Below, piece by piece: positions 49,892-58,184 of a DNA stretch of 64,000 nt (within the stretch, counting starts at the first letter, position 1; each line of letters starts with the position of its first letter). The DNA is from Yoonia sp035117555 (GTDB lineage: Bacteria > Pseudomonadota > Alphaproteobacteria > Rhodobacterales > Rhodobacteraceae), in NCBI RefSeq assembly GCF_035117555.1, contig NZ_JAYKPK010000003.1, forward strand, positions 62,001-126,000, written 5' to 3'. The notes under the pieces are model-generated. The model did no database searches, was not told the DNA's origin, and worked only from the letters and a program-made list of their open reading frames with translations. The position numbers and the translations under genes are program-made.

Positions 49892-52444
49892 ATGAGCGAC
49901 ACAATCAATCGAACAGATCTACTGACAGTTCTGACATCCACCGACGGAGCCTCGGCGACGAAAACATTCACGTTCAATCAAGATACGCAAGATGTGGAAA
50001 AGCAGAGTTACGGCCGCGGGTATACATTCGCTGTAGATCAGACTGTGATCAGCAGTATCCATGATTTGAATACCTGCCTCATTGAAATGCAGGATCTCAA
50101 AGAGTCCTTCTTGATCCGCGGCGAGCCGAAGCCCGGCATCGATATGCGCAAATCCCGTCGACTTCTTCACCCATGCAGCAAGAACGGCGATCCTGCGACA
50201 TTTGATAGTGCGGCGCGGCGCTGGTTTTGCGTTGATTTTGACGGAATTGAGCAGCCAGATTTTGTTGATGTCGTTGACGACCCCGACGGCGCGGTCGAGT
50301 ATCTAATGACGTTCTTGCCCGACGAATTCCAAGATGTGACTTGTGTTTGGCAGTTCAGCTCAAGTCAGGGCATGAAGCCCGGACAGATAAGCTGCCACCT
50401 GTTCTTCTATAGCGAAAATCCTCTCTCGGACGATGATCTCGACAGATGGTCGTCGAATCTGAATGCAGGACATGGGTGTAAAGTTGTCGACCCGGCCGTT
50501 TATCGCGCTGTTCAGCCGCTTTATGTCGCAGCTCCGATCTTTAATGGAATGTCAGACCCTCTTCCTCACCGCGTCGGTCTGCGGCAGGGTCTGGAAGACA
50601 CTGTCAGCGTAGTAATACCTGATGTCGAAACCCCACTCCCCCTTGAAATGGTCTCTGCTGGATCATACGGGCGGGATCCCGGCGCGGGGTATGCAGCGAG
50701 GCTGGATCAGATTGGTGGGGTGGGTGGTTTTCATAAAACCATACTTGCAGCAATCGGATCATATTTCTCTGATACTGAAAAGCCTGACGCAAATTCACTG
50801 AAAGCCGATATCCGTCTCGCAGTAACGAATTCAGACGCCGGCGGGCGCAGCTTTGCTGACATTGAGCGCTATATGACGGACAAGTTTCTCGACGACATGA
50901 TCGACTGGATCCGGCCGCGTGAAGCGAAGAAGAGGGCCGAGCGGAAGAAGTCTGCGCCGCGCGCGGCTGACACAGGCATCGTCGTTCGGAATATGCCAGC
51001 GAATATCGACGTCGAGGATGCTGTCATCACTTCTGATGTTCCTGCGCCATCAAAAAAAGCAATTCAAGCACCCGAAAACTTCAACGGAACTATGGTTTGG
51101 GACGCTGAAGAGGGTCGCTTTGTTGCACCTGGTGCCGCAGATCCAGCGGCGCCAGCAGAGATTGTAAACGAAAACCCCATTGCTTCTGAAATCACGGGCG
51201 ATGCTGACTGGGAGGACCATCTCATTCGTAACAAAAACGGAAATCCGACATTCAATACTTTCAATGCGTCTGTCATCGCACAAAATCATCCAGCGTTGAA
51301 AGAATGCTTCACATTTGATGAATTCAAGCAAGTGAACTTCATCACGGCTCCTCTTCCTTATTCGGGAGAGCACAAAAAGACGTTCAAAGGCCGGGAGATG
51401 AAAGACTCTGATGCTGTCCGGGTGACCGCCTTTTTCAACCGGTTGGGATACCCGGCCGCGACAAAAGGGGTCATCGAAGACGCGATCACTCTTGCATGTG
51501 AAGCATCAACTTTTCACCCGGTCCGCGCATATCTTGAGAGCCTTCCGGCCTGGGACGGTGTGAAGCGTTGTGATAGCTGGCTTCGCGATTATTGCGGCGT
51601 GAAATATGAAGATGAAGACCATAGGGTTTTCGTTGAGAATATCGGTTCCAAATGGTTGATCGCAGCCGTTGCTCGCATCATTCAGCCAGGGTGTAAAGTT
51701 GACACTATTTTGGTATTTGAGGGCAAGCAGGGATTAAAAAAATCATCAGCATTTAAGGCTCTTTTCGGAGAAGAGTTTTTTGGCGACAGCTTGCCGCCCA
51801 TGAACAATAAAGACTCATCGGATTATTTGAGGGGCAAATGGGGTATCGAACTTCCTGAGATTGAAGAATATCTCAAAGAATCAAAGCGGGATGTATTCAA
51901 AAGCTTCATTAGCAGAAGTACCGAAGATTTCAGACCGGCATATGGACGCCGGGAAATCCGCTATCAGCGTCAGTGCGTATTCTCGGGTACGGTCAACAGT
52001 TCTGTGACGGACCCATATTTGGGAGATCAGTCAGGGAACCGCCGCATCTGGCCAGTCGCGGCTGGTCAATGTGATGCTGGCGCCATCGCGCGGGATCGCG
52101 ATATGCTGTGGGCAGAAGCATTGCACAGATTTAATGCAGGAGAAGAATGGTGGTTAACTAAGGAAGTCGAAGCCCTGGCTGAACGCCAGCAGGAATTGCG
52201 GCTTTATGTCGATCCGTGGGCCGCTGAGATCGAGCAGTATCTCGACGGTATAAATGCAACTGAAGCATCCTGCACGACAATCGCCAAAGATGCTTTGAAG
52301 CTTGAAATGTCAGCTCTGGGAAGAGCAGTGACCGGTCGGATCTCTTCAATTCTTGCAAACCTGGGCTGGAAAAGATCTGGTAGTTTTACCGCCGGTCCAG
52401 AAAAGGGGCGAGCCCGCTTTGTGCGCGTAAATACCGATGCTTGA
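49892..52444 (+). CDS. Primase-helicase (AEP-type primase plus VapE/virulence-associated E helicase domain)
   Basis: 850 residues. N-terminal primase-like region: RRWFCVDFDG (Asp115, Asp117), FSSSQGMKPGQISCHLFFY (Ser-x-His169), a Dx D and His pattern of archaeo-eukaryotic primases. The C-terminal VapE helicase domain (about 540-760) has Walker A FEGKQGLKKSSAF (611-622), Walker B GIELPEIEEY (about 652-661) and QRQCVFSGTVNSSVTDPYLGDQSGNRRIWPV. Acting with the iteron region, it should start phage replication. AGGTAACGAA precedes the ATG; the RusA gene overlaps its end. Confidence 0.82.
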   Translation: MSDTINRTDLLTVLTSTDGASATKTFTFNQDTQDVEKQSYGRGYTFAVDQTVISSIHDLNTCLIEMQDLKESFLIRGEPKPGIDMRKSRRLLHPCSKNGDPATFDSAARRWFCVDFDGIEQPDFVDVVDDPDGAVEYLMTFLPDEFQDVTCVWQFSSSQGMKPGQISCHLFFYSENPLSDDDLDRWSSNLNAGHGCKVVDPAVYRAVQPLYVAAPIFNGMSDPLPHRVGLRQGLEDTVSVVIPDVETPLPLEMVSAGSYGRDPGAGYAARLDQIGGVGGFHKTILAAIGSYFSDTEKPDANSLKADIRLAVTNSDAGGRSFADIERYMTDKFLDDMIDWIRPREAKKRAERKKSAPRAADTGIVVRNMPANIDVEDAVITSDVPAPSKKAIQAPENFNGTMVWDAEEGRFVAPGAADPAAPAEIVNENPIASEITGDADWEDHLIRNKNGNPTFNTFNASVIAQNHPALKECFTFDEFKQVNFITAPLPYSGEHKKTFKGREMKDSDAVRVTAFFNRLGYPAATKGVIEDAITLACEASTFHPVRAYLESLPAWDGVKRCDSWLRDYCGVKYEDEDHRVFVENIGSKWLIAAVARIIQPGCKVDTILVFEGKQGLKKSSAFKALFGEEFFGDSLPPMNNKDSSDYLRGKWGIELPEIEEYLKESKRDVFKSFISRSTEDFRPAYGRREIRYQRQCVFSGTVNSSVTDPYLGDQSGNRRIWPVAAGQCDAGAIARDRDMLWAEALHRFNAGEEWWLTKEVEALAERQQELRLYVDPWAAEIEQYLDGINATEASCTTIAKDALKLEMSALGRAVTGRISSILANLGWKRSGSFTAGPEKGRARFVRVNTDA

Positions 52445-52865
52445 GATCACCGCCAGGGGTCACCCACGGCCTCAGCCACGGCCGCGGTTCGTCAAGGGCA
52501 GGGTAGTCTCGACGTTGGGAGAGCTGCCGCTTGAATGGCGCGCCAAGGTCTCAAGCGCCATCAAGCGTGATATGCGGCGCACGCCTGAATGGCCGTTTGG
52601 CTGCAAGCTGGAGCTGATATTTGTTATGCCCACGAAGGACAAGAAGCGGCACGGCAAGTCGCACCTTATGCGGCCGGACACAGACAACCTTGCGAAACTG
52701 GTCATGGATGTCCTGGAAGAGCGGGGGGCGCTACCGAGAGGTGATGCTGATGTCTGCGACCTGAATGTCGTCAAAATCTGGGGCTCAGCAGATCAGGCTG
52801 GCGTCTTCGTGCGCATGACACCTTCTGAAGCAACGCATACCGTTCCTGCATCTCTTGCTTGTTGA
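52437..52865 (+). CDS. rusA: RusA-family Holliday junction resolvase
   Basis: 142 residues. Acidic catalytic motifs RPDTDNLAKLVMDVL (Asp81, Asp83) and RGDADVCDLNVVKIWG (Asp103/105). The opening EITARGHPRPQPRPRFVKGRVV is also standard. RusA cuts recombination or replication junctions to process phage DNA before packaging. Start overlaps the primase-helicase stop by 8 bases. Confidence 0.88.
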   Translation: MLEITARGHPRPQPRPRFVKGRVVSTLGELPLEWRAKVSSAIKRDMRRTPEWPFGCKLELIFVMPTKDKKRHGKSHLMRPDTDNLAKLVMDVLEERGALPRGDADVCDLNVVKIWGSADQAGVFVRMTPSEATHTVPASLAC

Positions 52866-52882
52866 ATATGTAGATTATCTAT

Positions 52883-52911
52883 TTGACATATTAAACATCA
52901 GTTAATATGTA
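52883..52911 (+). promoter_or_regulatory. Promoter and palindromic operator of the phage repressor
   Basis: TTGACA (52883-52888), a 17-base spacer and TATGTA (52906-52911). Overlapping it is a perfect inverted repeat ACATATTAA-N7-TTAATATGT (52886-52910). This is consistent with autoregulation by the repressor encoded just downstream. Confidence 0.7.
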
Positions 52912-52946
52912 TTCCTCAACATAATCAATCACGAGGAAAGCATATC

Positions 52947-53420
52947 ATGGGAAGCACACCTTTTTATCATACGCCTGGAGCCGGCCCCGACTGGGATCCC
53001 GCAGCTTCGTATCCGCCAGATCGTATCAAGTTGAACGTCGGGAAGCGGATCCAAGACCGGCTTTACGAGCTGGGCTGGAAACAGACAGAGCTTGCTGAAA
53101 AAGCAGAGTTGGGCAGAGACTCGATCAGCCTGTACATTCGGGGTAAGAACCTCCCCGGACCGCGCAACCTGAAGAAAGTTGCGGACGCTTTGGGCGTGAA
53201 GGTTAATGATCTGGCCCCGGAGCTTCAGAATGCCACGAGAACCCGGCAGGCGGACTATGGACCACAAGCCTTCTCACAGACGCCCGACGGGCGCTGGCAG
53301 GTCCGCATTGACCGATTGATCGATCAGAAAACCATGCTGAAGATCCTGTCTGCGCTGGATGAATATGACGATGCACAAAAATCATCAGCATCGAAAGAGG
53401 ATCAACAGCCAGAGCAATGA
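52947..53420 (+). CDS. XRE-family transcriptional regulator (probable phage repressor)
   Basis: 157 residues. N-terminal HTH: KLNVGKRIQDRLYELGWKQTELAEKAELGRDSISLYIRGKNLPGPRNLKKVADALGVKVNDL, with DNA-recognition helix near DSISLYIRG. There is no peptidase/S24 domain, so induction would not be by RecA-stimulated self-cleavage as in lambda CI. It is in the lysogeny segment next to the integrase, behind a palindromic operator. Whether it represses the early, late or integrase promoter is not shown. Confidence 0.8.
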   Translation: MGSTPFYHTPGAGPDWDPAASYPPDRIKLNVGKRIQDRLYELGWKQTELAEKAELGRDSISLYIRGKNLPGPRNLKKVADALGVKVNDLAPELQNATRTRQADYGPQAFSQTPDGRWQVRIDRLIDQKTMLKILSALDEYDDAQKSSASKEDQQPEQ

Positions 53421-54509
53421 TCAGCGAGCGGGTGTTAGCTTCTCGAACCATGGCCAATCTTCAAAACGGTCACCAGTCGAGCGCAGGTGACTGTATCTCT
53501 GCAAACTCTGCCATGATCTGTGCCCGGAAACTGATGCGACTTGAGGTATCGTGCGCCCCATTTCGAACAGCCTGCTGATGCCTTCATGTCGCAAGTCATG
53601 GAAGTGCAAGTCCTCGATCTCGAGCATCTTGCAAGCCCTCGTGAATGCCGCGCTGACTGCATCTGTTGAATATGGAAAGATCCGTGGCTCGTTCTTGCGC
53701 CGTGGCATCATAGCGATGATATGAGCGGCTTCAGGCACGATCTCGACCCAAGTGTCTATACCCTGATTGTCACCTGGATCTTTCATATTTCGCACCAAAA
53801 TACGGCCGGCATCTGGCTCATAATCATCCCATGTAATCCTGCAAATCTCTGCCTGCCTGCGGGTGGAGAAGATTGCAAAAGCGGTGATTATATCCATAGG
53901 GTTTGATGATGGTCGGCGTGCCCGGATGCGCTGGAAGTGCTCAAGGATCTTGTCCAGCTCGTCCATTGTCGGACGCCTGTCCCGCTTGCTTGACTTGGCG
54001 GTGAGCTGCAGGCGCCTTGTTGCGCTCAACGCGTCCTGCACCACGCTCCTATCCACATCGAAGCCCCAGGCCGATCTGGCAACGCTGATAACCCCGCCAA
54101 TGTGCGAAATATAGTTGAGAACAGTAGATGCTGCGCGCTCATTATTTCCGCGCAGCTCTCGAGCAAAATCAACAATATCCGTCGATCGCAGCTCGTCAAG
54201 CCTGATGTTTGCGATGTCATACTCTAAAACGGCACGCAGCACCTGAGCTTTGGTCCGGCCAATACGGGTGATGTCTTCTGTATATCGCCCTATTGCATCT
54301 CCAAGAGTCCCAGATGTCTTCTTGACGCGATCAAGGCCGCCGGGCGCCTTCAGCTCGGCTTCCTTCTTATCGATCCACTTCACCGCAGCCGGACGGCGAT
54401 CGAATGTCTGTGCTTGGCGGTGGACAATCTGGCCTTTTTTCTTGATGACGATCTCAGCCAAAAACGCTGATGTCCCATCTTTGCGCTTTCTTTCCTTGAT
54501 AGTGCCCAT
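53421..54509 (-). CDS. int: Tyrosine integrase (dusA-type prophage integrase)
   Basis: 362 residues. Catalytic residues: Arg217/218 (FSTRRQAEICRI), HDLRH (His304, Arg307, His308), GH330 and Tyr339 (WQSLQRYSHL). An N-terminal arm-binding domain (MGTIKERKRKDGTSAF) and a core-binding SAM-like region (about 70-170) precede it. Its location beside attR within dusA and the arm-type repeats just ahead of its start (54510-54549) fit an integrase targeting the dusA 5' end, a known integration site for prophages and islands. It is convergent with the repressor, one base apart. Confidence 0.92.
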   Translation of the reverse strand: MGTIKERKRKDGTSAFLAEIVIKKKGQIVHRQAQTFDRRPAAVKWIDKKEAELKAPGGLDRVKKTSGTLGDAIGRYTEDITRIGRTKAQVLRAVLEYDIANIRLDELRSTDIVDFARELRGNNERAASTVLNYISHIGGVISVARSAWGFDVDRSVVQDALSATRRLQLTAKSSKRDRRPTMDELDKILEHFQRIRARRPSSNPMDIITAFAIFSTRRQAEICRITWDDYEPDAGRILVRNMKDPGDNQGIDTWVEIVPEAAHIIAMMPRRKNEPRIFPYSTDAVSAAFTRACKMLEIEDLHFHDLRHEGISRLFEMGRTIPQVASVSGHRSWQSLQRYSHLRSTGDRFEDWPWFEKLTPAR

Positions 54510-54549
54510 AGTACGACATTTTCCCTTTACGGTACGACATGGTCGGACT
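54510..54549 (+). other. Integrase arm-type repeats at right end
   Basis: AGTACGACA (54510-54518), GGTACGACA (54531-54539), GGTCGGACT (54541-54549), matching the left-end set. They overlap the presumed integrase promoter, so the integrase may repress itself. Confidence 0.6.
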
Positions 54550-54602
54550 ATGAAGTATCAAATGAGATAAAACAAGATAAGACGGACTGAAACGAGCGAC
54601 TT

Positions 54603-55625
54603 ATGCACATAGATGATAGTCAAGCAAAGAAAGGAAATACCAACGTTTCAAGGTCGGCAAGGCTTTCTGTGGCACCCATGATGGACTGGACCGACCGGCA
54701 TTGCCGTATGTTGCACCGGCTGATGTCGCGGCATGTCTTGCTTTATTCCGAGATGGTCACTGCCCCGGCGGTGGTGCATGGCGACCAGGACCGGTTGATC
54801 GGATATAATATGGCAGAGCATCCGTTGGCCTTGCAATTGGGTGGCTCTGATCCGGCGCTTTTGGCGCAGGCGGCAAGGATCGCGCAGGATCGCGGCTATG
54901 CCGAGGTGAACCTGAACTGCGGCTGTCCGTCCGACCGGGTGCAATCGGGGTCATTTGGCGCAGTCCTGATGGAGAATGCGCCGCTGGTTGCAGAATGCGT
55001 CGCGGCGATGATCGCGGCGGTGGATATTCCCGTCACCGTCAAATGCCGGATCGGGGTGGATGATCAGGAACCCGCAGATATCCTGCCAGATTTCATTGCA
55101 CGCGTCTCTGCCGCTGGGGTGGACCGGTTTTCGATCCACGCGCGCAAGGCGTGGCTGCAGGGTCTTAGCCCCAAGGAAAACCGCGATATTCCGCCTTTGG
55201 ATTATGATCTTGTGATCGGGATGAAAGCCTTGTTTCCGCATCTGCATCTGTCGGTGAATGGCGGGATCACCACGCTGGATCAGGCGCAGGGCTTTCTGGA
55301 CCGGGGTCTGGACGGGGTGATGATCGGGCGGGCCGCCTATCACACGCCTTGCGATATTCTGCTGGAGGCTGATGCGCGTTTCTATAACGATCCGACAGGC
55401 CGCAGTGCCGAAGAGGTCGTGCATCTGATGCTGCCGTATATCGCGGATCACATCGCGCAAGGCGGGCGCCTGGGCCAGATCACCCGGCATATGCTGGGCA
55501 TGTTCCAGGGCCGTCCGGGGGCCAAGGCCTGGCGGCGGCATCTGTCGGAAAATGCCCATCGGGATGGGGCAGGGCCTGACACCGTGCTCGCGGCCTTGTC
55601 CTATGTGACGGAACAAGCGGCCTGA
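54603..55625 (+). CDS. dusA: tRNA-dihydrouridine synthase A, with phage-supplied start
   Basis: 340 residues. FMN-dependent enzyme that reduces uridines 20/20a in tRNA. RLSVAPMMDWTDRHCRMLHRL, the catalytic Cys in LNCGCPSDRVQSGSFGA, and HARKAWLQGLSPKENRDIPPLDY are all DusA hallmarks. The first 25 codons (MHIDDSQAKKGNTNVSRSA...) are phage DNA; the original start MKTSDLHLGKAS lies at 16414. The enzyme is therefore a hybrid whose expression now depends on phage sequence. No strong ribosome site precedes the ATG (GAGCGACTT). Confidence 0.93.
   Translation: MHIDDSQAKKGNTNVSRSARLSVAPMMDWTDRHCRMLHRLMSRHVLLYSEMVTAPAVVHGDQDRLIGYNMAEHPLALQLGGSDPALLAQAARIAQDRGYAEVNLNCGCPSDRVQSGSFGAVLMENAPLVAECVAAMIAAVDIPVTVKCRIGVDDQEPADILPDFIARVSAAGVDRFSIHARKAWLQGLSPKENRDIPPLDYDLVIGMKALFPHLHLSVNGGITTLDQAQGFLDRGLDGVMIGRAAYHTPCDILLEADARFYNDPTGRSAEEVVHLMLPYIADHIAQGGRLGQITRHMLGMFQGRPGAKAWRRHLSENAHRDGAGPDTVLAALSYVTEQAA
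54671..54692 (+). other. attR (right attachment site inside dusA codons)
   Basis: GCACC, then ATGATGGA (54678-54685), then TGGAC, aligning with 16462-16481 apart from single mismatches at wobble positions. To the left is phage-supplied coding sequence; to the right is the host dusA. Confidence 0.8.
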
Positions 55626-55690
55626 CGGCCTCTGGTCTTTACCTGCGCCTGCGTGTAGCGATAGCGCCAAATCAAGCGGGGGAGCGTAAG

Positions 55691-56509
55691 ATGCCAGAGA
55701 CGATGTTGCTGATCCAGATGGCCATATTTTTGTTGGTTATCGGGGCCTTTGCCGGGGTGTTGGCCGGGCTTTTGGGCGTTGGCGGTGGTATCGTGCTTGT
55801 CCCCGCATTCTTTTATGCCTTTGTTGCATTGGGCTATGACAGCCCGCAATTGATGCAGATGTGTCTGGCGACGTCGCTTGCGACGATCATCGTCACTTCG
55901 GCCCGCTCGGTCATGTCGCATCATCGCAAAGGCGCTGTGGAATGGGACATTCTGAAGACCTGGGCGCCAGGAATTGCCATCGGTGCCTTGATCGGTGTCT
56001 TGGTTGTCGCATCGCTGCGGTCGAATGTGTTGCAGGCAATCTTTGGCAGCCTTGCGGCGCTCGTGGCGCTATACATGATCTTCGGTAAAAGCCATTGGCG
56101 GCTCGGGCCAGTCATGCCCAGTGGAATCGTGCGGGCCACGCTGTCGCCCGCTCTCGGTTTTCTGTCGGTGCTGATGGGGATTGGCGGTGGCTCTTTTGGT
56201 GTGCCGACGATGACCCTGTTCGGCGTGCCGATTCACCGGGCCGTGGCCACAGCCGCCGGTTTTGGCGTGATCATCGCCCTCCCATCGGCTCTGGCCTTTC
56301 TGTTCGTGGAAATGGAGGTCGCACCGCCCTTCACGATCGGCGCGATCAATCTGGTGGCTTTCGTGCTGGTGATTGCGATGACGGTGATCACCGCACCTTT
56401 GGGGGCGAGGCTGGCCCATTGGATGGACCCCAAGCCGCTGAAACGGATTTTCGGGGCTTTCCTGACGCTGGTCGCGCTGAACATGCTGCGCAAGGCGATG
56501 GGCTGGTAA
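55691..56509 (+). CDS. TauE/SafE-family sulfite/anion exporter
   Basis: 272 residues, about eight membrane segments. The repeated motif GAFAGVLAGLLGVGGGIVLVPAFFY near the N-terminus, and GFLSVLMGIGGGSFGVPTMTLFG halfway, define the TauE/SafE (DUF81) family. These export sulfite, sulfoacetate or related anions. No partner genes point to one substrate. Transcription appears to be independent of dusA (65 bases apart). Confidence 0.88.
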   Translation: MPETMLLIQMAIFLLVIGAFAGVLAGLLGVGGGIVLVPAFFYAFVALGYDSPQLMQMCLATSLATIIVTSARSVMSHHRKGAVEWDILKTWAPGIAIGALIGVLVVASLRSNVLQAIFGSLAALVALYMIFGKSHWRLGPVMPSGIVRATLSPALGFLSVLMGIGGGSFGVPTMTLFGVPIHRAVATAAGFGVIIALPSALAFLFVEMEVAPPFTIGAINLVAFVLVIAMTVITAPLGARLAHWMDPKPLKRIFGAFLTLVALNMLRKAMGW

Positions 56510-56512
56510 CGA

Positions 56513-57172
56513 TCATCCTCGTTTTGCCCGGTAATCGGCAAGGGTCTTGCCGGCCTCGCCCACAAACAGGCTGGGCAGGACCCGCAGCGCCGTGATCTGA
56601 TCGACCCGGATCACATCGAAATCGCGGCGCTTTTCGCACCAGACGACACAGGTCCATAGCCGCCCCCAGTAATCCAGTTCCAAAGGTCGTACGATCCGCG
56701 CCTCGCTCTGTAAGGTCAGTTCCAGTTTTTGCCGGGCGCGGACCGCTTGCCGCATCCGGGGCAGGTGCTGAAAGCCGCGTGCGGCTTCGGCAAAGGGATA
56801 GATCGCAAAGCCGTATTTCGCGGGGGCGACATTGGGTGTTTCGGGCATGACCGCATCCAGTTTCGCGAGGAGCTGGCGTGCCGCCTGCGCCAGTTCCGCA
56901 TCCTCGGCGGCACCGACGGCGGACAGGCCCAGATGCAGCGCTTCGACCTCGGTCAGGGTCAGGTTCAAGGGCGGCAGGGTGATGGCCGCGGTGACGCGAT
57001 AGCCAATCCCCCGTTCGCCCGAGATCGGCACGCCAGAGGCAGCCAGCGTTTCCATATCGCGGTAGATCGTGCGCAGCGACACGCCCACCGCCTGCGCCAG
57101 ATCCTGCGCGCGGTGCAACGTGCCATCACGCAGGATCTGAACCAATTGCATCAATCTGTCGGCGCGGCGCAT
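56513..57172 (-). CDS. YafY/WYL-family transcriptional regulator
   Basis: 219 residues. An N-terminal winged HTH (MRRADRLMQLVQILRDGTLHRAQDLAQAVGVSLRTIYRDMETLAASGVPISGERGIGYRV) is followed by a C-terminal WYL domain (LELDYWGRLWTCVVWCEKRRDFDVIRVDQITALRVLPSLF), in which the WYL motif is degenerate (YWG). It is divergent from tatA across 190 bases that hold a palindrome close to its own start. Possible autoregulator. Ligand unknown. Confidence 0.85.
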   Translation of the reverse strand: MRRADRLMQLVQILRDGTLHRAQDLAQAVGVSLRTIYRDMETLAASGVPISGERGIGYRVTAAITLPPLNLTLTEVEALHLGLSAVGAAEDAELAQAARQLLAKLDAVMPETPNVAPAKYGFAIYPFAEAARGFQHLPRMRQAVRARQKLELTLQSEARIVRPLELDYWGRLWTCVVWCEKRRDFDVIRVDQITALRVLPSLFVGEAGKTLADYRAKRG

Positions 57173-57208
57173 GAAGATTCCCTTTTGGTCACGTTTTATG
57201 CCAATATT

Positions 57209-57222
57209 CTGTCAACTGACAG
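57209..57222. promoter_or_regulatory. Candidate operator of the WYL regulator
   Basis: CTGTCA-AC-TGACAG, a perfect 6-base inverted repeat, 37 bases upstream of the regulator start and close to T-rich sequence. Palindromes of the TGTCA/TGACA type are seen for YafY-like regulators; specificity not shown. Confidence 0.45.
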
Positions 57223-57364
57223 TTTTTTGTCACAAAATACAAAAACCCTTTGCAAAAAAGGGGTTTGCGTCACGTAAAATTGTGAAATACTGCTTCCCCT
57301 GTCCCGAATTTGCGCCTATTTCACGCATACCACCAAAATGGCGCATCCGCCGAAGGAGAGAGAC

Positions 57365-57583
57365 ATGCTCAATAACATCGGCCTTCCCGGCCTTCTTTTG
57401 ATCGCCGTTGTCGTGCTGGTCCTGTTCGGGCGCGGCAAGATTTCCAGCCTGATGGGCGAAGTCGGCAAAGGCATCACCGCCTTCAAACGCGGCGTCGACG
57501 ACAGCAAGCGCGAGCTTGACGACAGCATGGCAGAGCCGCGCGACGTAACCCCCGAAGAGCAAAAAGCCAAAGACAAAGTCTGA
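57365..57583 (+). CDS. tatA: Sec-independent protein translocase TatA
   Basis: 72 residues, MLNNIGLPGLLLIAVVVLVLFGRGKISSLMGEVGKGITAFKRGVDD. The N-terminal helix and the FGRGKI hinge are those of TatA/TatE, followed by an amphipathic helix and acidic tail. GGAGAGAGAC precedes the ATG. First gene of tatA-tatB-tatC; oligomerises to form the export pore for folded, twin-arginine proteins. Confidence 0.93.
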   Translation: MLNNIGLPGLLLIAVVVLVLFGRGKISSLMGEVGKGITAFKRGVDDSKRELDDSMAEPRDVTPEEQKAKDKV

Positions 57584-57608
57584 ATTCATCCTGAAGGGAT
57601 AGCCAGCC

Positions 57609-58184
57609 ATGTTTGGTCTCGGCGCGAGCGAAATGGTGCTGATCGGCATCGTGGCCCTGATCGTGATCGGGCCAAAGGATTTGCCGGGGATGTTCCGCAC
57701 CCTGGGGCAATTCACCGGCAAGGCGCGTGGCATGGCGCGGGAGTTTTCCCGCGCGATGGAAGCGGCGGCCGACGAATCCGGGATCAAAGATGTGTCCAAT
57801 ACGATCAGGGCTGCCTCTGACCCCAAGAAATTCGGCACCGACGCGCTGAAGAACGCGACCGGGTTTTCCAAGCCGGGCCCGATGCCCAGCACGCGGGCAG
57901 AGGCGATGGCCGATGCAGCGGATCATCTGAGTACGGATGCGCATGAAACCGCCGCCCGCGCCAAAGTGCCGGCCAAGCCTGCTGTCACACCTGCCGCAGC
58001 AAAACCGGCGACGCCGGTGAAACCTGCCGCGACAGCCGCAAAACCTGCAGCGACAAAAGCTGCAGCAGCAAAGCCCAAACCCGCCGCAGCGCCAAAGGCT
58101 GCTGCCACGCCCAAAGCCCCTGCCAAGCCCCGACGCGCGGCCAGCCCCAAACCGGCCCCGGCTGGGCCTGAGGATCAGTCATGA
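57609..58184 (+). CDS. tatB: Sec-independent protein translocase TatB
   Basis: 191 residues. MFGLGASEMVLIGIVALIVIGPKDLPGMFRTLGQF is the TatB N-terminus with the conserved Glu and PKDLP. The C-terminus (about residues 120-190) is an Ala/Lys/Pro-rich low-complexity tail (AATKAAAAKPKPAAAPKAA), common in this group. It overlaps tatC by 4 bases. With TatC it recognises the signal peptide. Confidence 0.92.
   Translation: MFGLGASEMVLIGIVALIVIGPKDLPGMFRTLGQFTGKARGMAREFSRAMEAAADESGIKDVSNTIRAASDPKKFGTDALKNATGFSKPGPMPSTRAEAMADAADHLSTDAHETAARAKVPAKPAVTPAAAKPATPVKPAATAAKPAATKAAAAKPKPAAAPKAAATPKAPAKPRRAASPKPAPAGPEDQS

Larger units (their letters stand above)
16468..54685. mobile_element. Lambda-type siphovirus prophage inserted in dusA (about 38.2 kb)
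   Basis: Bounded by matching dusA fragments and arm-type repeats. It holds an integrase at the right end, a repressor with operator, a replication block (primase-VapE helicase, RusA, iteron region), terminase of GpA/Nu1 type, portal, protease-capsid fusion, a full siphoviral tail set, holin-endolysin-spanin lysis genes and a restriction-modification cargo. Every module expected of a functional temperate phage is present, and I saw no transposase or large decay except one small broken frame at 46.5-46.8 kb. It may be inducible. Confidence 0.92.
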
